Below are positions 1 to 8,983 of a stretch of DNA of 64,000 nucleotides, piece by piece. This DNA comes from a bacterium (lineage in GTDB: Bacteria; Bdellovibrionota_C; UBA2361; SZUA-149; JAEUWB01), in the NCBI GenBank assembly GCA_016786595.1, contig JAEUWB010000003.1, positions 1 to 64,000 on the forward strand, in the 5' to 3' direction. Position 1 is the stretch's first letter. Every line of letters starts with the position of its first letter. The position numbers and the translations under genes are program-made. The notes beneath the pieces are model-generated. The model saw nothing but the letters and a program-made list of their open reading frames with translations. It had not been told where the DNA came from and searched no databases.

Positions 1-127
1 AAATGAATTGATTTTATAATAATACCTATCAACTAGGAAAAGCTCTTTACTCTCTTTTAGCGATTCGCTAAAGATGCCCCCTTTAAAATAAACTTTAAAA
101 TCTTTTCTGGAAAGGTGTTGAATTAAT

Positions 128-2563
128 ATGAAATCACTAAGGTTTCCTTCGGGCTCGATCAGCAAACTGATCTCAATCGTTTCCTTATTCATGTTTACTG
201 CAAGTCAAGCATTCGCAGCAGGCGAAGCAGATTTAAAACTGCCTCCACTTGATGTGCCGTTTATCGTCGGTGGCATGGAAATCAGTGGAACTGCGATTCT
301 CTATTTTGGAATTCTGGTTTCACTACTTGGAATGCTTTTTGGTTTTATCGAGTTTGGCCGCGTGCGTGCACTTCCCGCTCACAAGTCAATGCTTGAAGTA
401 TCAGCACTGATTTACGAAACATGTAAAACCTACTTGTTGCAACAAATTAAGTTCCTTGTCGTACTCGAAATCTTAATCGGCGCCTGTATCGTTTATTACT
501 TCTCGGCGTTGATGCACTTTGAAACTAGTAAAGTAATGTTAATTTTACTTTGGTCAATTCTGGGGATTGCCGGATCAGTTGCTGTCGCCTGGTTTGGTAT
601 TCGCATGAATACTTACGCAAATAGCCGCACCGCGTTTGCCGCTCTTGAAGGTAAACCATATCCGGTAATGGACATCCCACTTCGTGCCGGAATGTCAATC
701 GGAGTGCTCTTAATCTGCGTTGAACTCTTGATGATGACAATCATTTTATTATTTGTTCCGGCAGCAAGCGCTGGCGCGTGTTTCATTGGTTTTGCAATTG
801 GCGAATCTCTTGGCGCATCAGCACTACGTATCTGCGGCGGTATTTTTACTAAAATTGCTGATATTGGTTCGGATTTAATGAAAATCGAATTCAATATTAA
901 GGAGGACGACGCACGTAATCCTGGCGTAATTGCAGATTGCACTGGCGATAACGCTGGCGACTCAATTGGACCTACAGCTGACGGCTTTGAAACTTACGGT
1001 GTAACAGGAGTGGCCTTAATTACCTTCATTACACTTGCCGTAGGTGTGACTATGGATACCTCAGGTAATCTAATCCGCGGTGTGAACGCTGACCACTACC
1101 AGTCAAAACTAATCATCTGGATTTTTGCAATGCGCTTCCTGATGATTATTACTTCACTTGCTTCGTACTGGATCAACGGTGCCGTATGTAAAGCCAAATA
1201 TGGTAACGCTCCAAAGTTTGATTTTGAAATTCCTTTAACTTCACTTGTCTGGGTTACCTCAATTGTTTCAATTTTAGTGACTTATTCAATCAGTAGCTTG
1301 TTGCTAGGAGATATGTCTCACGGCTTATGGTGGAAACTTTCTACAATTATTAGCTGCGGAACAGTTGCCGCCGCGGTAATTCCAGAATTTACTAAAGTTT
1401 TTACTTCAGCCAAATCTAAACACGTTGCTGAAATTGTCAGTGCTTCACGTCAAGGTGGCGCATCGTTAACGATTCTTTCCGGACTTGTAGCTGGTAACTT
1501 CTCAGCATTCTGGAAGGGCATGACCATGGTAGCGTTGATGCTCGTTGCCTTCTTAGCCTCTTCAGCCCAAGCTGGCGGACTCGGCGAATACATGATCTAT
1601 CCTACTGTATTTGCGTTTGGTCTTGTGGCCTTTGGCTTCTTAGGCATGGGCCCAGTGACAATTGCTGTTGATAGCTATGGTCCAGTCACCGATAACGCGC
1701 AGTCTGTCTTTGAACTTTCGCAGATTGAATCACTGCCCAATATCTCTAAAGAAATTCAGGCAGAGTATGGATTCACTCCTAACTTTGAAAAAGGCAAACA
1801 CTTATTAGAAGAAAACGACTCAGCCGGAAATACCTTTAAGGCAACTGCAAAGCCAGTCTTAATTGGAACTGCTGTGATTGGGGCAACTACAATGATTTTC
1901 TCAATCATTCTACTCTTACATCTTAAACTCGATTTGCTTGATCCACGAGTACTACTCGGCATGGTCACTGGTGGAGCAGTAATCTTCTGGTTTACAGGCG
2001 CTTCAATGCAAGCTGTTACAACCGGTGCTCACCGCGCAGTTGAATACATTAAGAAAAACATTAAGCTCGATGGCTCAACCAAAGCATCAGTTAGCGACTC
2101 CAAAGAAGTTGTGCGAATTTGCACACAATACGCTCAGGCCGGAATGCTCAACATTTTCGGTGTAGTATTTTGCTTTACTCTGGCTTTTGCCTGCTTTGAT
2201 GCAACTTTCTTTGCAAGCTATCTGATCTCAATTGCTATTTTTGGCCTATTCCAAGCGATGTTTATGGCTAACGCCGGCGGTGCATGGGATAACGCTAAGA
2301 AAGTCGTTGAAGTTGACTTGAAAGAAAAAGGCACACCACTACACGCCGCAACTGTCGTTGGCGATACAGTCGGTGACCCTTATAAAGACACTTCCTCAGT
2401 TGCTCTTAATCCAATCATCAAGTTTACAACTTTGTTCGGATTGCTTGCTGTGGAGATTGCCGTGTCATCTCAAGATGTTGCAATTTGGATCGGCTCTGTT
2501 CTTTTTGCGATTGGGCTTTTCTTCGTCTATCGTAGCTTCTACGGTATGCGCATTAAAGCTTGA
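128..2563 (+). CDS. hppA: Membrane-bound proton-translocating pyrophosphatase
   Basis: The 811-residue protein couples hydrolysis of pyrophosphate to ion pumping across the inner membrane. It has about 16 hydrophobic segments and the family's Asp-rich substrate loop near residues 257-275 (EDDARNPG...GDNAGDS), followed by FETYG. Near the C-terminus is the second acidic loop (GDTVGDPYKDTSS). The GNTFKA motif carries Lys571 where K+-dependent enzymes have Ala, so by family knowledge it is probably of the K+-independent, H+-pumping type, although the following residues are not the standard ones. It is longer than the usual ~700 residues and begins with a signal-like hydrophobic stretch (SLFMFTASQAFAA). 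The start has GGAAAGG about 12 bases upstream. A strong terminator follows, so it is monocistronic. Confidence 0.95.
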   Translation: MKSLRFPSGSISKLISIVSLFMFTASQAFAAGEADLKLPPLDVPFIVGGMEISGTAILYFGILVSLLGMLFGFIEFGRVRALPAHKSMLEVSALIYETCKTYLLQQIKFLVVLEILIGACIVYYFSALMHFETSKVMLILLWSILGIAGSVAVAWFGIRMNTYANSRTAFAALEGKPYPVMDIPLRAGMSIGVLLICVELLMMTIILLFVPAASAGACFIGFAIGESLGASALRICGGIFTKIADIGSDLMKIEFNIKEDDARNPGVIADCTGDNAGDSIGPTADGFETYGVTGVALITFITLAVGVTMDTSGNLIRGVNADHYQSKLIIWIFAMRFLMIITSLASYWINGAVCKAKYGNAPKFDFEIPLTSLVWVTSIVSILVTYSISSLLLGDMSHGLWWKLSTIISCGTVAAAVIPEFTKVFTSAKSKHVAEIVSASRQGGASLTILSGLVAGNFSAFWKGMTMVALMLVAFLASSAQAGGLGEYMIYPTVFAFGLVAFGFLGMGPVTIAVDSYGPVTDNAQSVFELSQIESLPNISKEIQAEYGFTPNFEKGKHLLEENDSAGNTFKATAKPVLIGTAVIGATTMIFSIILLLHLKLDLLDPRVLLGMVTGGAVIFWFTGASMQAVTTGAHRAVEYIKKNIKLDGSTKASVSDSKEVVRICTQYAQAGMLNIFGVVFCFTLAFACFDATFFASYLISIAIFGLFQAMFMANAGGAWDNAKKVVEVDLKEKGTPLHAATVVGDTVGDPYKDTSSVALNPIIKFTTLFGLLAVEIAVSSQDVAIWIGSVLFAIGLFFVYRSFYGMRIKA

Positions 2564-2589
2564 AAAATTAAATAGTTATTCACATCTTT

Positions 2590-2633
2590 AAAAGCGGCAG
2601 TAGAATGAATATTCTACTGCCGCTTTTATTTTT
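2590..2633 (+). terminator. Rho-independent terminator of hppA
   Basis: A perfect 17-bp stem (2590-2606 with 2611-2627) closes a GAAT loop and is followed by a T-rich run. It lies 27 bases after the pyrophosphatase stop codon. Confidence 0.92.
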
Positions 2634-2780
2634 CTGATTTTTTTCGCCCACCCTACTTTCATAAAGATGAAGAAACAGGTACAATCCTTGCTTATACCTG
2701 AGTAGGTGCACAATTTGGAATCCACCAATTCAAACACAAAGCATCTAACAGCAACTGTTAATCACAGTGGAGACGCACTT

Positions 2781-3113
2781 ATGATTACTAATAGCAGAGA
2801 AAGACTCACTTCAGTCTCTTTAAGCCCACTCATGCGCGCCTGCGCTATCGGCCATGTCTCAGCAGTAAAACACCTGATCGATGAAGGCGCTGACGTTAAC
2901 GAACGCGGCCCACGCGGCTCAACACCACTCATGTTTGCCGTCTCCGGCGGACATCGCGATATCGTCGAAATGCTTCTCGCTCAAAATGAACTCGACCTCT
3001 CAGCCCGCGAACAAGGCGGCTGGACAGCAATCGACCATGCCGAAGCTGATCGCGACTTTCGCCTGGCAAGGATTCTGCGCGAAAACGTCGAACGCCGTCG
3101 CCGCGCCCATTAA
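2781..3113 (+). CDS. Small ankyrin-repeat protein
   Basis: A 110-residue protein with two to three ankyrin repeats. The visible consensus pieces are LMRACAIGHVSAVKHLIDEG, ADVNERGPRGSTPLMFAV and GGHRDIVEMLL, followed by a weaker third unit (GGWTAIDHAEADRDFRLARIL). Such proteins bind other proteins; the partner cannot be told from sequence. There is no signal peptide. The start at 2781 is preceded by GTGGAG at a 9-base distance; a GTG at 2706 would add 25 residues but lacks a good ribosome binding site. The last codons (RRRAH) and stop lie inside the left arm of a large fold-back repeat, which suggests that the 3' end of the gene has been duplicated or captured by that repeat. Confidence 0.8.
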   Translation: MITNSRERLTSVSLSPLMRACAIGHVSAVKHLIDEGADVNERGPRGSTPLMFAVSGGHRDIVEMLLAQNELDLSAREQGGWTAIDHAEADRDFRLARILRENVERRRRAH

Positions 3114-3244
3114 TCGGGCCGATCTTGGCCAAGTTCTTCAGAACGGGATATTGCTGCGGTCCGCACATATTTCAATATGCTTACGGTCCTCGCAATTCCC
3201 GTTCTTCGAACTTGCCTCAACCTCGGCCCGATTAATGGGCGCGG
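3101..3244. repeat. 144-bp imperfect palindrome (fold-back)
   Basis: The arms 3101-3122 and 3223-3244 are perfect 22-bp inverted copies. Pairing continues inward with small gaps (shared blocks CAAGTTC, AGAACGGG, ATTGC, and the complementary centre around GCATATT...AATATG). The left arm overlaps the end of the ankyrin gene. The transcript would fold into one long hairpin, so it could act as a strong structure or terminator, or be the remains of a mobile repeat. Confidence 0.85.
3199..3241 (+). repeat. 43-bp direct repeat, copy 1
   Basis: This is the right arm of the fold-back. It is identical over 43 bases to 3366-3408. The core begins CCGTTCTTCGAACTTGCC. Confidence 0.9.
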
Positions 3245-3365
3245 GCCCACTAACTTTTTACGTCGCGCCTTAGGCGCGCCAATAATGCTGCGCGAAAAAG
3301 AAAAAGTTAGCAAAAAGAAAACGGTTAAATTTTCTTCGAAAATTTTAAGAATCAATAATACGCAA

Positions 3366-3408
3366 CCGTTCTTCGAACTTGCCTCAACCTCGGCCCGATT
3401 AATGGGCG
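3366..3408 (+). repeat. 43-bp direct repeat, copy 2
   Basis: Exact second copy of 3199-3241, separated by 124 bases. The segment between the copies is itself structured: CTAACTTTT near 3250 pairs with AAAAGTTAG ending at 3310, and there is an AAATTTT-CTTCG-AAAATTT hairpin near 3328-3347. Confidence 0.9.
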
Positions 3409-3568
3409 TGGACGCCTAAGTCCTGTCAGTTGTGACTGCGTAAGCTGGAGAGCTTTCGATTCGTTGCGAATTCATTTCATTCATTCGCAACTCACTCCTC
3501 TCGGCCTGAGCCCTCGGGTCGAAGGCAAGATCGCAAGCATGCATAACATTACTTTGGCGCGGCGTAAC

Positions 3569-4837
3569 TCACCCAACCTTACGGTCGTGCGGCTGACCAA
3601 AAGAAATACGATACGGAGATTCTTGCTGCAGATTATAAACACAGGCTAGACCAACACGATGCCCATTCTTAGCATTAATCGCATCAATCGCTTGAAATAG
3701 ATTTTCATCATTACGCAAAGGTGCACTAAAAAGCGTAATCTGCTGATAACCGTGAGGAGCTAAATCATAAAAACTTAAGATCACTTGGGTAGGATTATAA
3801 TCCGCTAAGCTTGGCATTTGCTTAAGTTCTTGATCGACTCGCGGAATCCACGTCAGATCGCTATTACTATAACAATCAAGCCGAATCTCTACGTGCCAAA
3901 CTTGCTTGTCTCGATACGCTCCAGCTTTGCGATACTTAATTGCTAAAGACATTTTCTTAGCTGCTTGAGCATAACTCCGTAGCCGCCTCAGGGCTTTAGA
4001 AGTTAGGCGAAAAGCAATGTCACGCGAACCCTGAACAGTGCGAAATTTCGGCGGAAGCACATGCGACTGACTGACAGATTTCTTCGGAGCGTCATCCTGC
4101 ATGCCATAATCAGTGGCTAAATTCCCACGCAACATGTAATACCAACGATCGCCAACTACTCCACCCCAAATTTGGTGAAGCTTGCGAGGGGAGGCATTCC
4201 ACAATTCCTCAACAGTTAAAATGCCGTGCTGCCTTAAACGTATTTCCATGCGCGGGCCAATCCCCGGAAGGTCGCGCAAGCTGCATTTAAAAAGTAAGGA
4301 AGTATAGTCGCCTTGAAAGACCGTGAACCCATCAGGCTTTTTAACTTCGGCAGCAACCTTGGCCAAAAATACATTTGGTCCAATGCCAATTGAAGCCAAC
4401 ATAGATTGCCCAAGATCCTTTTTGATTTGCGCTTTGATTTTGCAAACTAAACTGGCAAAAGTTTTTTCCTGCTTTTGCTTAGGACTTAAAACGCAAGCCA
4501 TTTCATCAATCGAGAGGACGTTAATGGTTGCAAAGTAGTGATTCAGCACTTCAACGAGCTTTTCATGATAAACAACGTAACGCTTGGGACGTGCTACAAC
4601 AATTTGAATCCCCGGACAGCGAGTCTTTGCCTCAGCAACCGAAGTCCCAGTTTTAATACCAAAACGCCGCGCTTCATAAGAAGCACTCAGAATGCAGGTC
4701 GTGTCAGTTAACATGGGCACAACCCCAATTGGAGAATTTCTGTAGGCTGGAACTTCCTGCTGCTCAACACTGGCAAAGAATGCATTCATGTCGATAAAAA
4801 GAATTTCGGGAGTAGTCGAGCAAAGAATAGCAGCCAT
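3569..4837 (-). CDS. Y-family (translesion) DNA polymerase, DinB-like
   Basis: A 422-residue lesion-bypass polymerase. The catalytic palm carries the metal-binding motif FIDMNAFFASVE (Asp16) and the family signature LSIDEM (Asp111, Glu112). A helix-hairpin-helix thumb (LPGIGPRMEIRLRQHGI) is seen near residue 190, and a little-finger region follows (SVSQSHVLPP...). Length and order match DNA polymerase IV/DinB or UmuC-type proteins; no UmuD-like gene is adjacent. The chosen ATG gives a normal N-terminus just before the first motif, but no clear Shine-Dalgarno or LexA box is visible upstream. It stands alone, transcribed towards the structured repeat region. Confidence 0.92.
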   Translation of the reverse strand: MAAILCSTTPEILFIDMNAFFASVEQQEVPAYRNSPIGVVPMLTDTTCILSASYEARRFGIKTGTSVAEAKTRCPGIQIVVARPKRYVVYHEKLVEVLNHYFATINVLSIDEMACVLSPKQKQEKTFASLVCKIKAQIKKDLGQSMLASIGIGPNVFLAKVAAEVKKPDGFTVFQGDYTSLLFKCSLRDLPGIGPRMEIRLRQHGILTVEELWNASPRKLHQIWGGVVGDRWYYMLRGNLATDYGMQDDAPKKSVSQSHVLPPKFRTVQGSRDIAFRLTSKALRRLRSYAQAAKKMSLAIKYRKAGAYRDKQVWHVEIRLDCYSNSDLTWIPRVDQELKQMPSLADYNPTQVILSFYDLAPHGYQQITLFSAPLRNDENLFQAIDAINAKNGHRVGLACVYNLQQESPYRISFGQPHDRKVG

Positions 4838-5226
4838 AGAATCACAATATATAAGCTATATTCTATTATAATTCTATATGAAATATAAATCAAATAATAT
4901 CAAAAATCCTCATACTGCTAGGGCGACACCTTGGGTTTTTGATTTAACTAGTATTAAATGTTAGTAGTCCATATTTAGCATTTGCTGATTCTAAATTTTA
5001 AATATGAGTAGAAGCTTAATTTTTAATTTAAGCTCTCTTTAAAATTTTCGTTGAAACTACGTGTTTTTCTTTCATATGCAGTTTGCACGCGGAATTTTTA
5101 CGGAGAGCTAGATACTTTTTAGCAAGGTTTTCTACAAGAAATTTCGATCAGAGTGGAGACGAAAGTCGTTTACGACAATTTTCTCCTCCATTCTGGGGGA
5201 AATCCATAGCCGAACGGGCTTAAAGC
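4838..5226. other. AT-rich spacer with small hairpins
   Basis: No gene is seen in these 389 bases between divergent genes. It must hold promoters for both. Small inverted repeats occur at 5013-5019/5028-5034 (AGCTTAA/TTAAGCT) and a nested one around 5153-5194 centred on GTCGTTTACGAC, just upstream of the next gene. Confidence 0.5.
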
Positions 5227-5934
5227 GTGATCAACAACATCATGGTCAATCAACAACAACCTTCTGCGCTCGTGCTTAGCGCTGCGCAGCCGTTTCGTCA
5301 TCTGCCAGGGGTTAGAGTGTCTTACCTTTTGCCTCACCGGAATCCTTCTGGAAATGAATGTGCTCCGGCCTTCAATAACGAAGGTGCAAACTGGGAACTG
5401 CGTCAAGGCCCCAAGCGAAGGACATGGAATGTCTGGGTAGAAGGCAAACTCAGATTTTTTGCACTTAGCAAGCAAGACGTGCTTCTTCTCGATCCGACTA
5501 CAGGAACGCCTGTTTCTCTATGGAAGTTTCCACACACACCATACGAGAAGCTCGTTCATAGCTGTGGAAGTGGCATGGACCCACGACGCCTTTCGGTAAC
5601 TGACAAACCAGTTGGATTACCCTATAGGCTTTGTAAGGAAGGACAAGAAATCCTAGGGGAAAGTAACCTTCCAGGGCATCGGCAGTTTTTCCTTCCAGGT
5701 GTTAGATTCGCAGGAGTCCGATTGCACATTGTCGGCAGGAACTGTCAGATCTCGCCGGTAGTTAAGGGTTGGAGTGTGCTGGGCTTTCAGGTTGAAGGCG
5801 CTGACATCATCTGCCTAACCGGAGATCCGATCCTGGAGACGATTGTGCTCAACCCTCGAGTCAGCGAAGAAACGTTTAAGGACTTCTGGCTAGCTTTACG
5901 CATGAAGCTACAGATTGGTGGATGGCACCTCTAA
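5227..5934 (+). CDS. Hypothetical protein
   Basis: I do not recognise this 235-residue protein. It has no signal peptide and no membrane segment. Two similar phrases (LPGVRVSYLLP near residue 26 and LPGVRFAGVRLHIVG near 155) hint at an internal repeat of a beta-rich unit. The reading frame is long, and its codons use more G and C at third positions than the flanking genes, which supports real coding but suggests a different history. The GTG at 5227 and the ATG at 5242 are both possible starts; neither has a good ribosome binding site. It is isolated by about 390 and 245 bases of non-coding DNA. Confidence 0.6.
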   Translation: MINNIMVNQQQPSALVLSAAQPFRHLPGVRVSYLLPHRNPSGNECAPAFNNEGANWELRQGPKRRTWNVWVEGKLRFFALSKQDVLLLDPTTGTPVSLWKFPHTPYEKLVHSCGSGMDPRRLSVTDKPVGLPYRLCKEGQEILGESNLPGHRQFFLPGVRFAGVRLHIVGRNCQISPVVKGWSVLGFQVEGADIICLTGDPILETIVLNPRVSEETFKDFWLALRMKLQIGGWHL

Positions 5935-6180
5935 ATTGCGTCACTAAGGCTTGTGCCTCATGACATCACGTTTCACAAATCAAGTTCACACATCAAGATC
6001 ACCATCGCAGAACGAAGTAGTTCTGTAAAAATTTAGAGTTAATCTTCAATTAGAGTGGATTAATTCATTAAGGAATCGATGGGAGAGAAGTGTAAACGAA
6101 ACTTTTTTATAAAAAGTATCTAAAATCTCCCGATCTTCAATTGTATGAACACTTATTCTTGGTTATAAAACTGCTTGTCT

Positions 6181-6666
6181 ATGCAAAAACACTTAAGCTC
6201 AAGCGCTGAAAAAGTACAACAAGCTCTAACAGAACTTGGAGTTGATTGTCAGGTCGTGGAAATGCCCGACTCGACGCGCACTGCCGAGGATGCCGCCAAA
6301 GCAATCGGCTGCAGCGTGGCTCAAATTGCCAAATCTCTTGTCTTTCAAGGTGAAGAATCAAAGACTGCAATTTTAGTAATCGCTAGCGGAACAAATCGAG
6401 TCGATGAGAAAAAAGTTTCAGCCTTAGTCGGTGAAAAAATCAAACGCGCCAACCCTGATTTCGTGCGCGAGCAAACTGGTTTTGCAATTGGCGGGATTCC
6501 ACCAGTTGGACATGCGCATAAACTTAAAACATTAATTGATCAAGATTTAGGACAGTATCTAGAACTCTGGGCCGCGGCTGGCACGCCCCATGGAGTTTTC
6601 CGCTTGACGATGACTGAGCTTGAGAAAATTACTACTGGGACAGTTTGCGACCTGAAACTTTCATGA
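6181..6666 (+). CDS. YbaK/EbsC-type aminoacyl-tRNA editing protein
   Basis: A 161-residue stand-alone editing domain that hydrolyses mischarged aminoacyl-tRNA (family knowledge: Cys- or Ala-tRNAPro). The YbaK/ProX core is visible as AKSLVFQG, the strand AILVIASGTNRVDEKKVSALVG, the loop FAIGGIPPVGH and the late helix/strand VFRLTMTELEKITTG. The conserved Lys in AKSLVF and the GGIPPVGH loop line the substrate pocket in this family. The ATG at 6181 is preferred over an in-frame TTG at 6175. Its stop overlaps the start of the next gene by four bases (ATGA), indicating co-translation. Confidence 0.9.
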   Translation: MQKHLSSSAEKVQQALTELGVDCQVVEMPDSTRTAEDAAKAIGCSVAQIAKSLVFQGEESKTAILVIASGTNRVDEKKVSALVGEKIKRANPDFVREQTGFAIGGIPPVGHAHKLKTLIDQDLGQYLELWAAAGTPHGVFRLTMTELEKITTGTVCDLKLS

Positions 6667-7160
6667 ATGCAACAGTTAAAATTCTAGCTACCATAAGCGA
6701 GCTAAGACAATTCGCCGCAGCAACAGATCTGCTCAACCCAGATATTTCTAAGTGGTCAGTGGGAATGCAGATTGAACACCTATGCTTAGCAATGAAACGT
6801 ATTTGCACTGGATTAGTCGAATCTACTCCACCTGCACCTGCAAATAAATCTTCTTCTTTCAAGGGATTTCTTCGCAAAAAAGTTATCTTTTTTGCTGGGA
6901 GATTGCCACGCGGAGTTGGTCGCGCCCCAGAGCAGACAATTCCTGCTAAACAGCCCACCAGCACCGAGCTGGAAAAGCTTCTCAATGAATGCACTGAAAT
7001 CGTGGAATCAGCTAGTAAATTAAGCCCTGAGCATTGGTTCAAGCATCATGTGTTTGGTGTTTTGAAACGAGATGCTGCACTTAGATTTATACAAATCCAT
7101 AACCGCCATCATTTGCTGATTATCCGCGAGATTAGACTAAGTGGCAGAAAATTGACCTGA
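6663..7160 (+). CDS. DinB-superfamily (DUF1569-like) protein
   Basis: A 165-residue four-helix-bundle protein of the DinB/YfiT superfamily. The expected metal-binding histidines can be placed at IEHLC near residue 31, in HWFKHHVFG and in the C-terminal helix IHNRHHLLII. Some members are thiol-dependent transferases that use bacillithiol or mycothiol, but the substrate here is unknown. The name should not be confused with DinB polymerase. The start overlaps the stop of the preceding editing gene (ATGA), so the two probably form an operon. A GCGC-TTAG-GCGC hairpin follows the stop. Confidence 0.75.
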   Translation: MNATVKILATISELRQFAAATDLLNPDISKWSVGMQIEHLCLAMKRICTGLVESTPPAPANKSSSFKGFLRKKVIFFAGRLPRGVGRAPEQTIPAKQPTSTELEKLLNECTEIVESASKLSPEHWFKHHVFGVLKRDAALRFIQIHNRHHLLIIREIRLSGRKLT

Positions 7161-7342
7161 GCGCTTAGGCGCGCTAAAATAGTAGACTTCTCATAGATTG
7201 CTTCTTGAAAGAAAGCGCTGCAAAAATGTAGCGCGAAATTTCTTTACCTCATGAACTGCATTTTTTCATGTAGCTAGTAAGCAACGCATCTTATGTCCGG
7301 GTAGAGGGGGAACTTAGGTTTTTTCAACACGGATGTTTCAAG

Positions 7343-8683
7343 GTGAAGATGCAAGAAATCAAGAATATTTTACATTGGCGTCATCTGATTGACGCCCTCA
7401 ACAGTATCCCGAGGATTTGGCTACAAGTCCTCACGATCTTTGCCGCTACGGTCTACGTGCCTGCGGCCAACGCTGCCATCCTTAAAAACGATGGAGCAAA
7501 CCAGACAACTGTCTTTGTCGGAACATGTCTCTGCCTCTGCATTATGAGTCTTAGTGCAGGGCTAGTGTTACGCAGGCCACTTGTGATTGGACCAGCGATG
7601 GGGATCAACACCTTCATTTCTGTCACTGTCGTCAATCGCGCCGGAGCATCCTTCGAGCAAGCATTGGCGGTTAGCACACTCGCTGGAGGGCTTTTGCTGC
7701 TGGCTGCGTATAGCGGTTTTGCCAAACGCGTTCTAGCTGCAATCCCAGACTCAATACAAATCTCAGTGGTTGTCTCACTAGGCGCGCTATTGGTTGTCCA
7801 TGCCTTAGGTGCCGCAGGCATCACGAGTCGAGGCGTAAGTGGAAATACTACAGTAGTAACGCTACTGTGCTTTGCCACGATGATGCTTGGGTATGCATTC
7901 AAAAAACATGCCTACGTGCTTTTTGGCATACTTACAGGAGTCGTCATGCAAGCCATTACTGGTGGGTGGAAGCAGCCAGATGCGTGGGTGCAACTTCCGA
8001 AGGTTGCAGAAATTCCTCATCCGAGTATTTGGGGAGTGTTAACTCGGTTAGATCTCGTTCCGTATATCCTGGTTGTGGCGCTAATCGTCCTCATCGACCT
8101 AAGTGGCACGATGCGGTTTTTGAACTTCGCGGGCTATCTTTACGAGACGGAGGAAGAATTGCAGCAGCGAAGTAATCAGGCACTTGTCTTAAGTGGCTGG
8201 GGGGCGATTTGCGCGGGACTACTTTGTTCGTGCTACGCTTCTCTGGTTTATCTAGAGAGCATCACGGGTCTAAAAGTCGGAAAATGCGAGAATCGCTATG
8301 CAAACGCCGGGCGTGTGGCAATGCTGGTTGGAGTGCTCTTTCTAGTATTGTCATGCTTTCGTTGGATCCCTCAAATGGTTCCTAAGGAAGTCGGCTACGC
8401 GATTTTAATCATGATTGGGTTTCTCATGACCCGTACGGCCTTCAAACTCAAGCCCGAAACAAAGGCTGAATTAGTCGGATCGTTTTTCATGATTTTTCTC
8501 ACGGCTGGAACGCAGTCACTTGCACTCGGGATATTGCTGGGACTCCTGAGCTACATCGCAGTTGAGCACATGGAAAGACGACACGCTGCAATCGAGGGCC
8601 AGCCCTGTGCTTATCCGATCAAGGCTGAAGTCTATTGGCTCGGGGCATTATGTCTAGTGATGCTTCCTTTTGTGCGGGTCTAA
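7343..8683 (+). CDS. NCS2/AzgA-type purine permease
   Basis: A 446-residue transporter with about 12-13 membrane segments. The N-terminal family segments are clear: VPAANAAILKNDG and LVIGPAMGINTFISVTV match the substrate-binding elements of adenine/guanine/hypoxanthine permeases. A later acidic segment (VALIVLIDLSGTMRFLN) corresponds to the family's second half-helix. It likely imports nucleobases with protons. Both GTG 7343 and ATG 7349 are possible starts. Upstream is the box GGGTAGAGGGG (about 7299), which recurs before the unknown membrane gene at 9146. Codon use is G/C-richer than in neighbouring genes. A stem-loop follows. Confidence 0.88.
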   Translation: MKMQEIKNILHWRHLIDALNSIPRIWLQVLTIFAATVYVPAANAAILKNDGANQTTVFVGTCLCLCIMSLSAGLVLRRPLVIGPAMGINTFISVTVVNRAGASFEQALAVSTLAGGLLLLAAYSGFAKRVLAAIPDSIQISVVVSLGALLVVHALGAAGITSRGVSGNTTVVTLLCFATMMLGYAFKKHAYVLFGILTGVVMQAITGGWKQPDAWVQLPKVAEIPHPSIWGVLTRLDLVPYILVVALIVLIDLSGTMRFLNFAGYLYETEEELQQRSNQALVLSGWGAICAGLLCSCYASLVYLESITGLKVGKCENRYANAGRVAMLVGVLFLVLSCFRWIPQMVPKEVGYAILIMIGFLMTRTAFKLKPETKAELVGSFFMIFLTAGTQSLALGILLGLLSYIAVEHMERRHAAIEGQPCAYPIKAEVYWLGALCLVMLPFVRV

Positions 8684-8729
8684 AGTCAGCCAACGAGAAC
8701 TTGTTATCTTGACTCAATCTGCACTCGTT

Positions 8730-8774
8730 CGGATTTAGGTTATGCGTAAGCCCCCTAAATCCGGACACTTTTTA
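8730..8774 (+). terminator. Terminator after the purine permease
   Basis: A 10-bp stem (CGGATTTAGG at 8730-8739 with CCTAAATCCG at 8754-8763) is followed within a few bases by a T run. It lies 46 bases after the permease stop. Confidence 0.7.
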
Positions 8775-8781
8775 TTGTTAA

Positions 8782-8983
8782 AGCGTTTCCCATAACTATC
8801 TTAGATATGTAGGCAAACACAGCTGAGATATAAAAAACATTCTCTCTGCACGCGCAAGCTTTGTAGGGGCTTATTTTTAAAGGGGAAACGCTATTTATTG
8901 GCTGGTTGTGTTTGCGACACAACTTATATACCAGTTTGCAAAAATCATCAGTTTTATCCAAAATCTTTTTGCAAACTGGTATA
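8782..8983. repeat. Nested inverted repeats in a gene-free spacer
   Basis: Within the 462-base spacer 8684-9145 no gene is supported. It holds AGCGTTTCCC (8782-8791) inverted at 8883-8892; GTTGTGT-TTGCG-ACACAAC at 8905-8923; and a perfect 18-bp inverted repeat with arms 8927-8944 and 8966-8983 (starting TATACCAGTTTGC). A GTAGGGGCTTATTTTTA box at about 8870 resembles the GTAGAGGGGCTTATTTTAGG box at about 9060, just before the next gene. This may be a small non-autonomous element or a regulatory RNA region. Confidence 0.7.

Larger units (their letters stand above)
3114..3568. other. Gene-free structured spacer
   Basis: No convincing coding frame is present in these 455 bases. Besides the fold-back and the direct repeats, a 9-bp hairpin (GTTGCGAAT at 3463-3471 with ATTCGCAAC at 3483-3491) lies near the end of the minus-strand polymerase gene. 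Short frames that cross this area only read through the repeats. Confidence 0.7.

Noticed and set aside
3199-3408. CRISPR array
   Set aside because: Only two copies of a 43-bp repeat, with a 124-base structured interval and no cas genes.
3177-3419. 80-codon plus-strand frame through the repeats
   Set aside because: It reads both the fold-back and the direct repeat and repeats the same peptide phrase as an overlapping frame; there is no ribosome site or coding bias.
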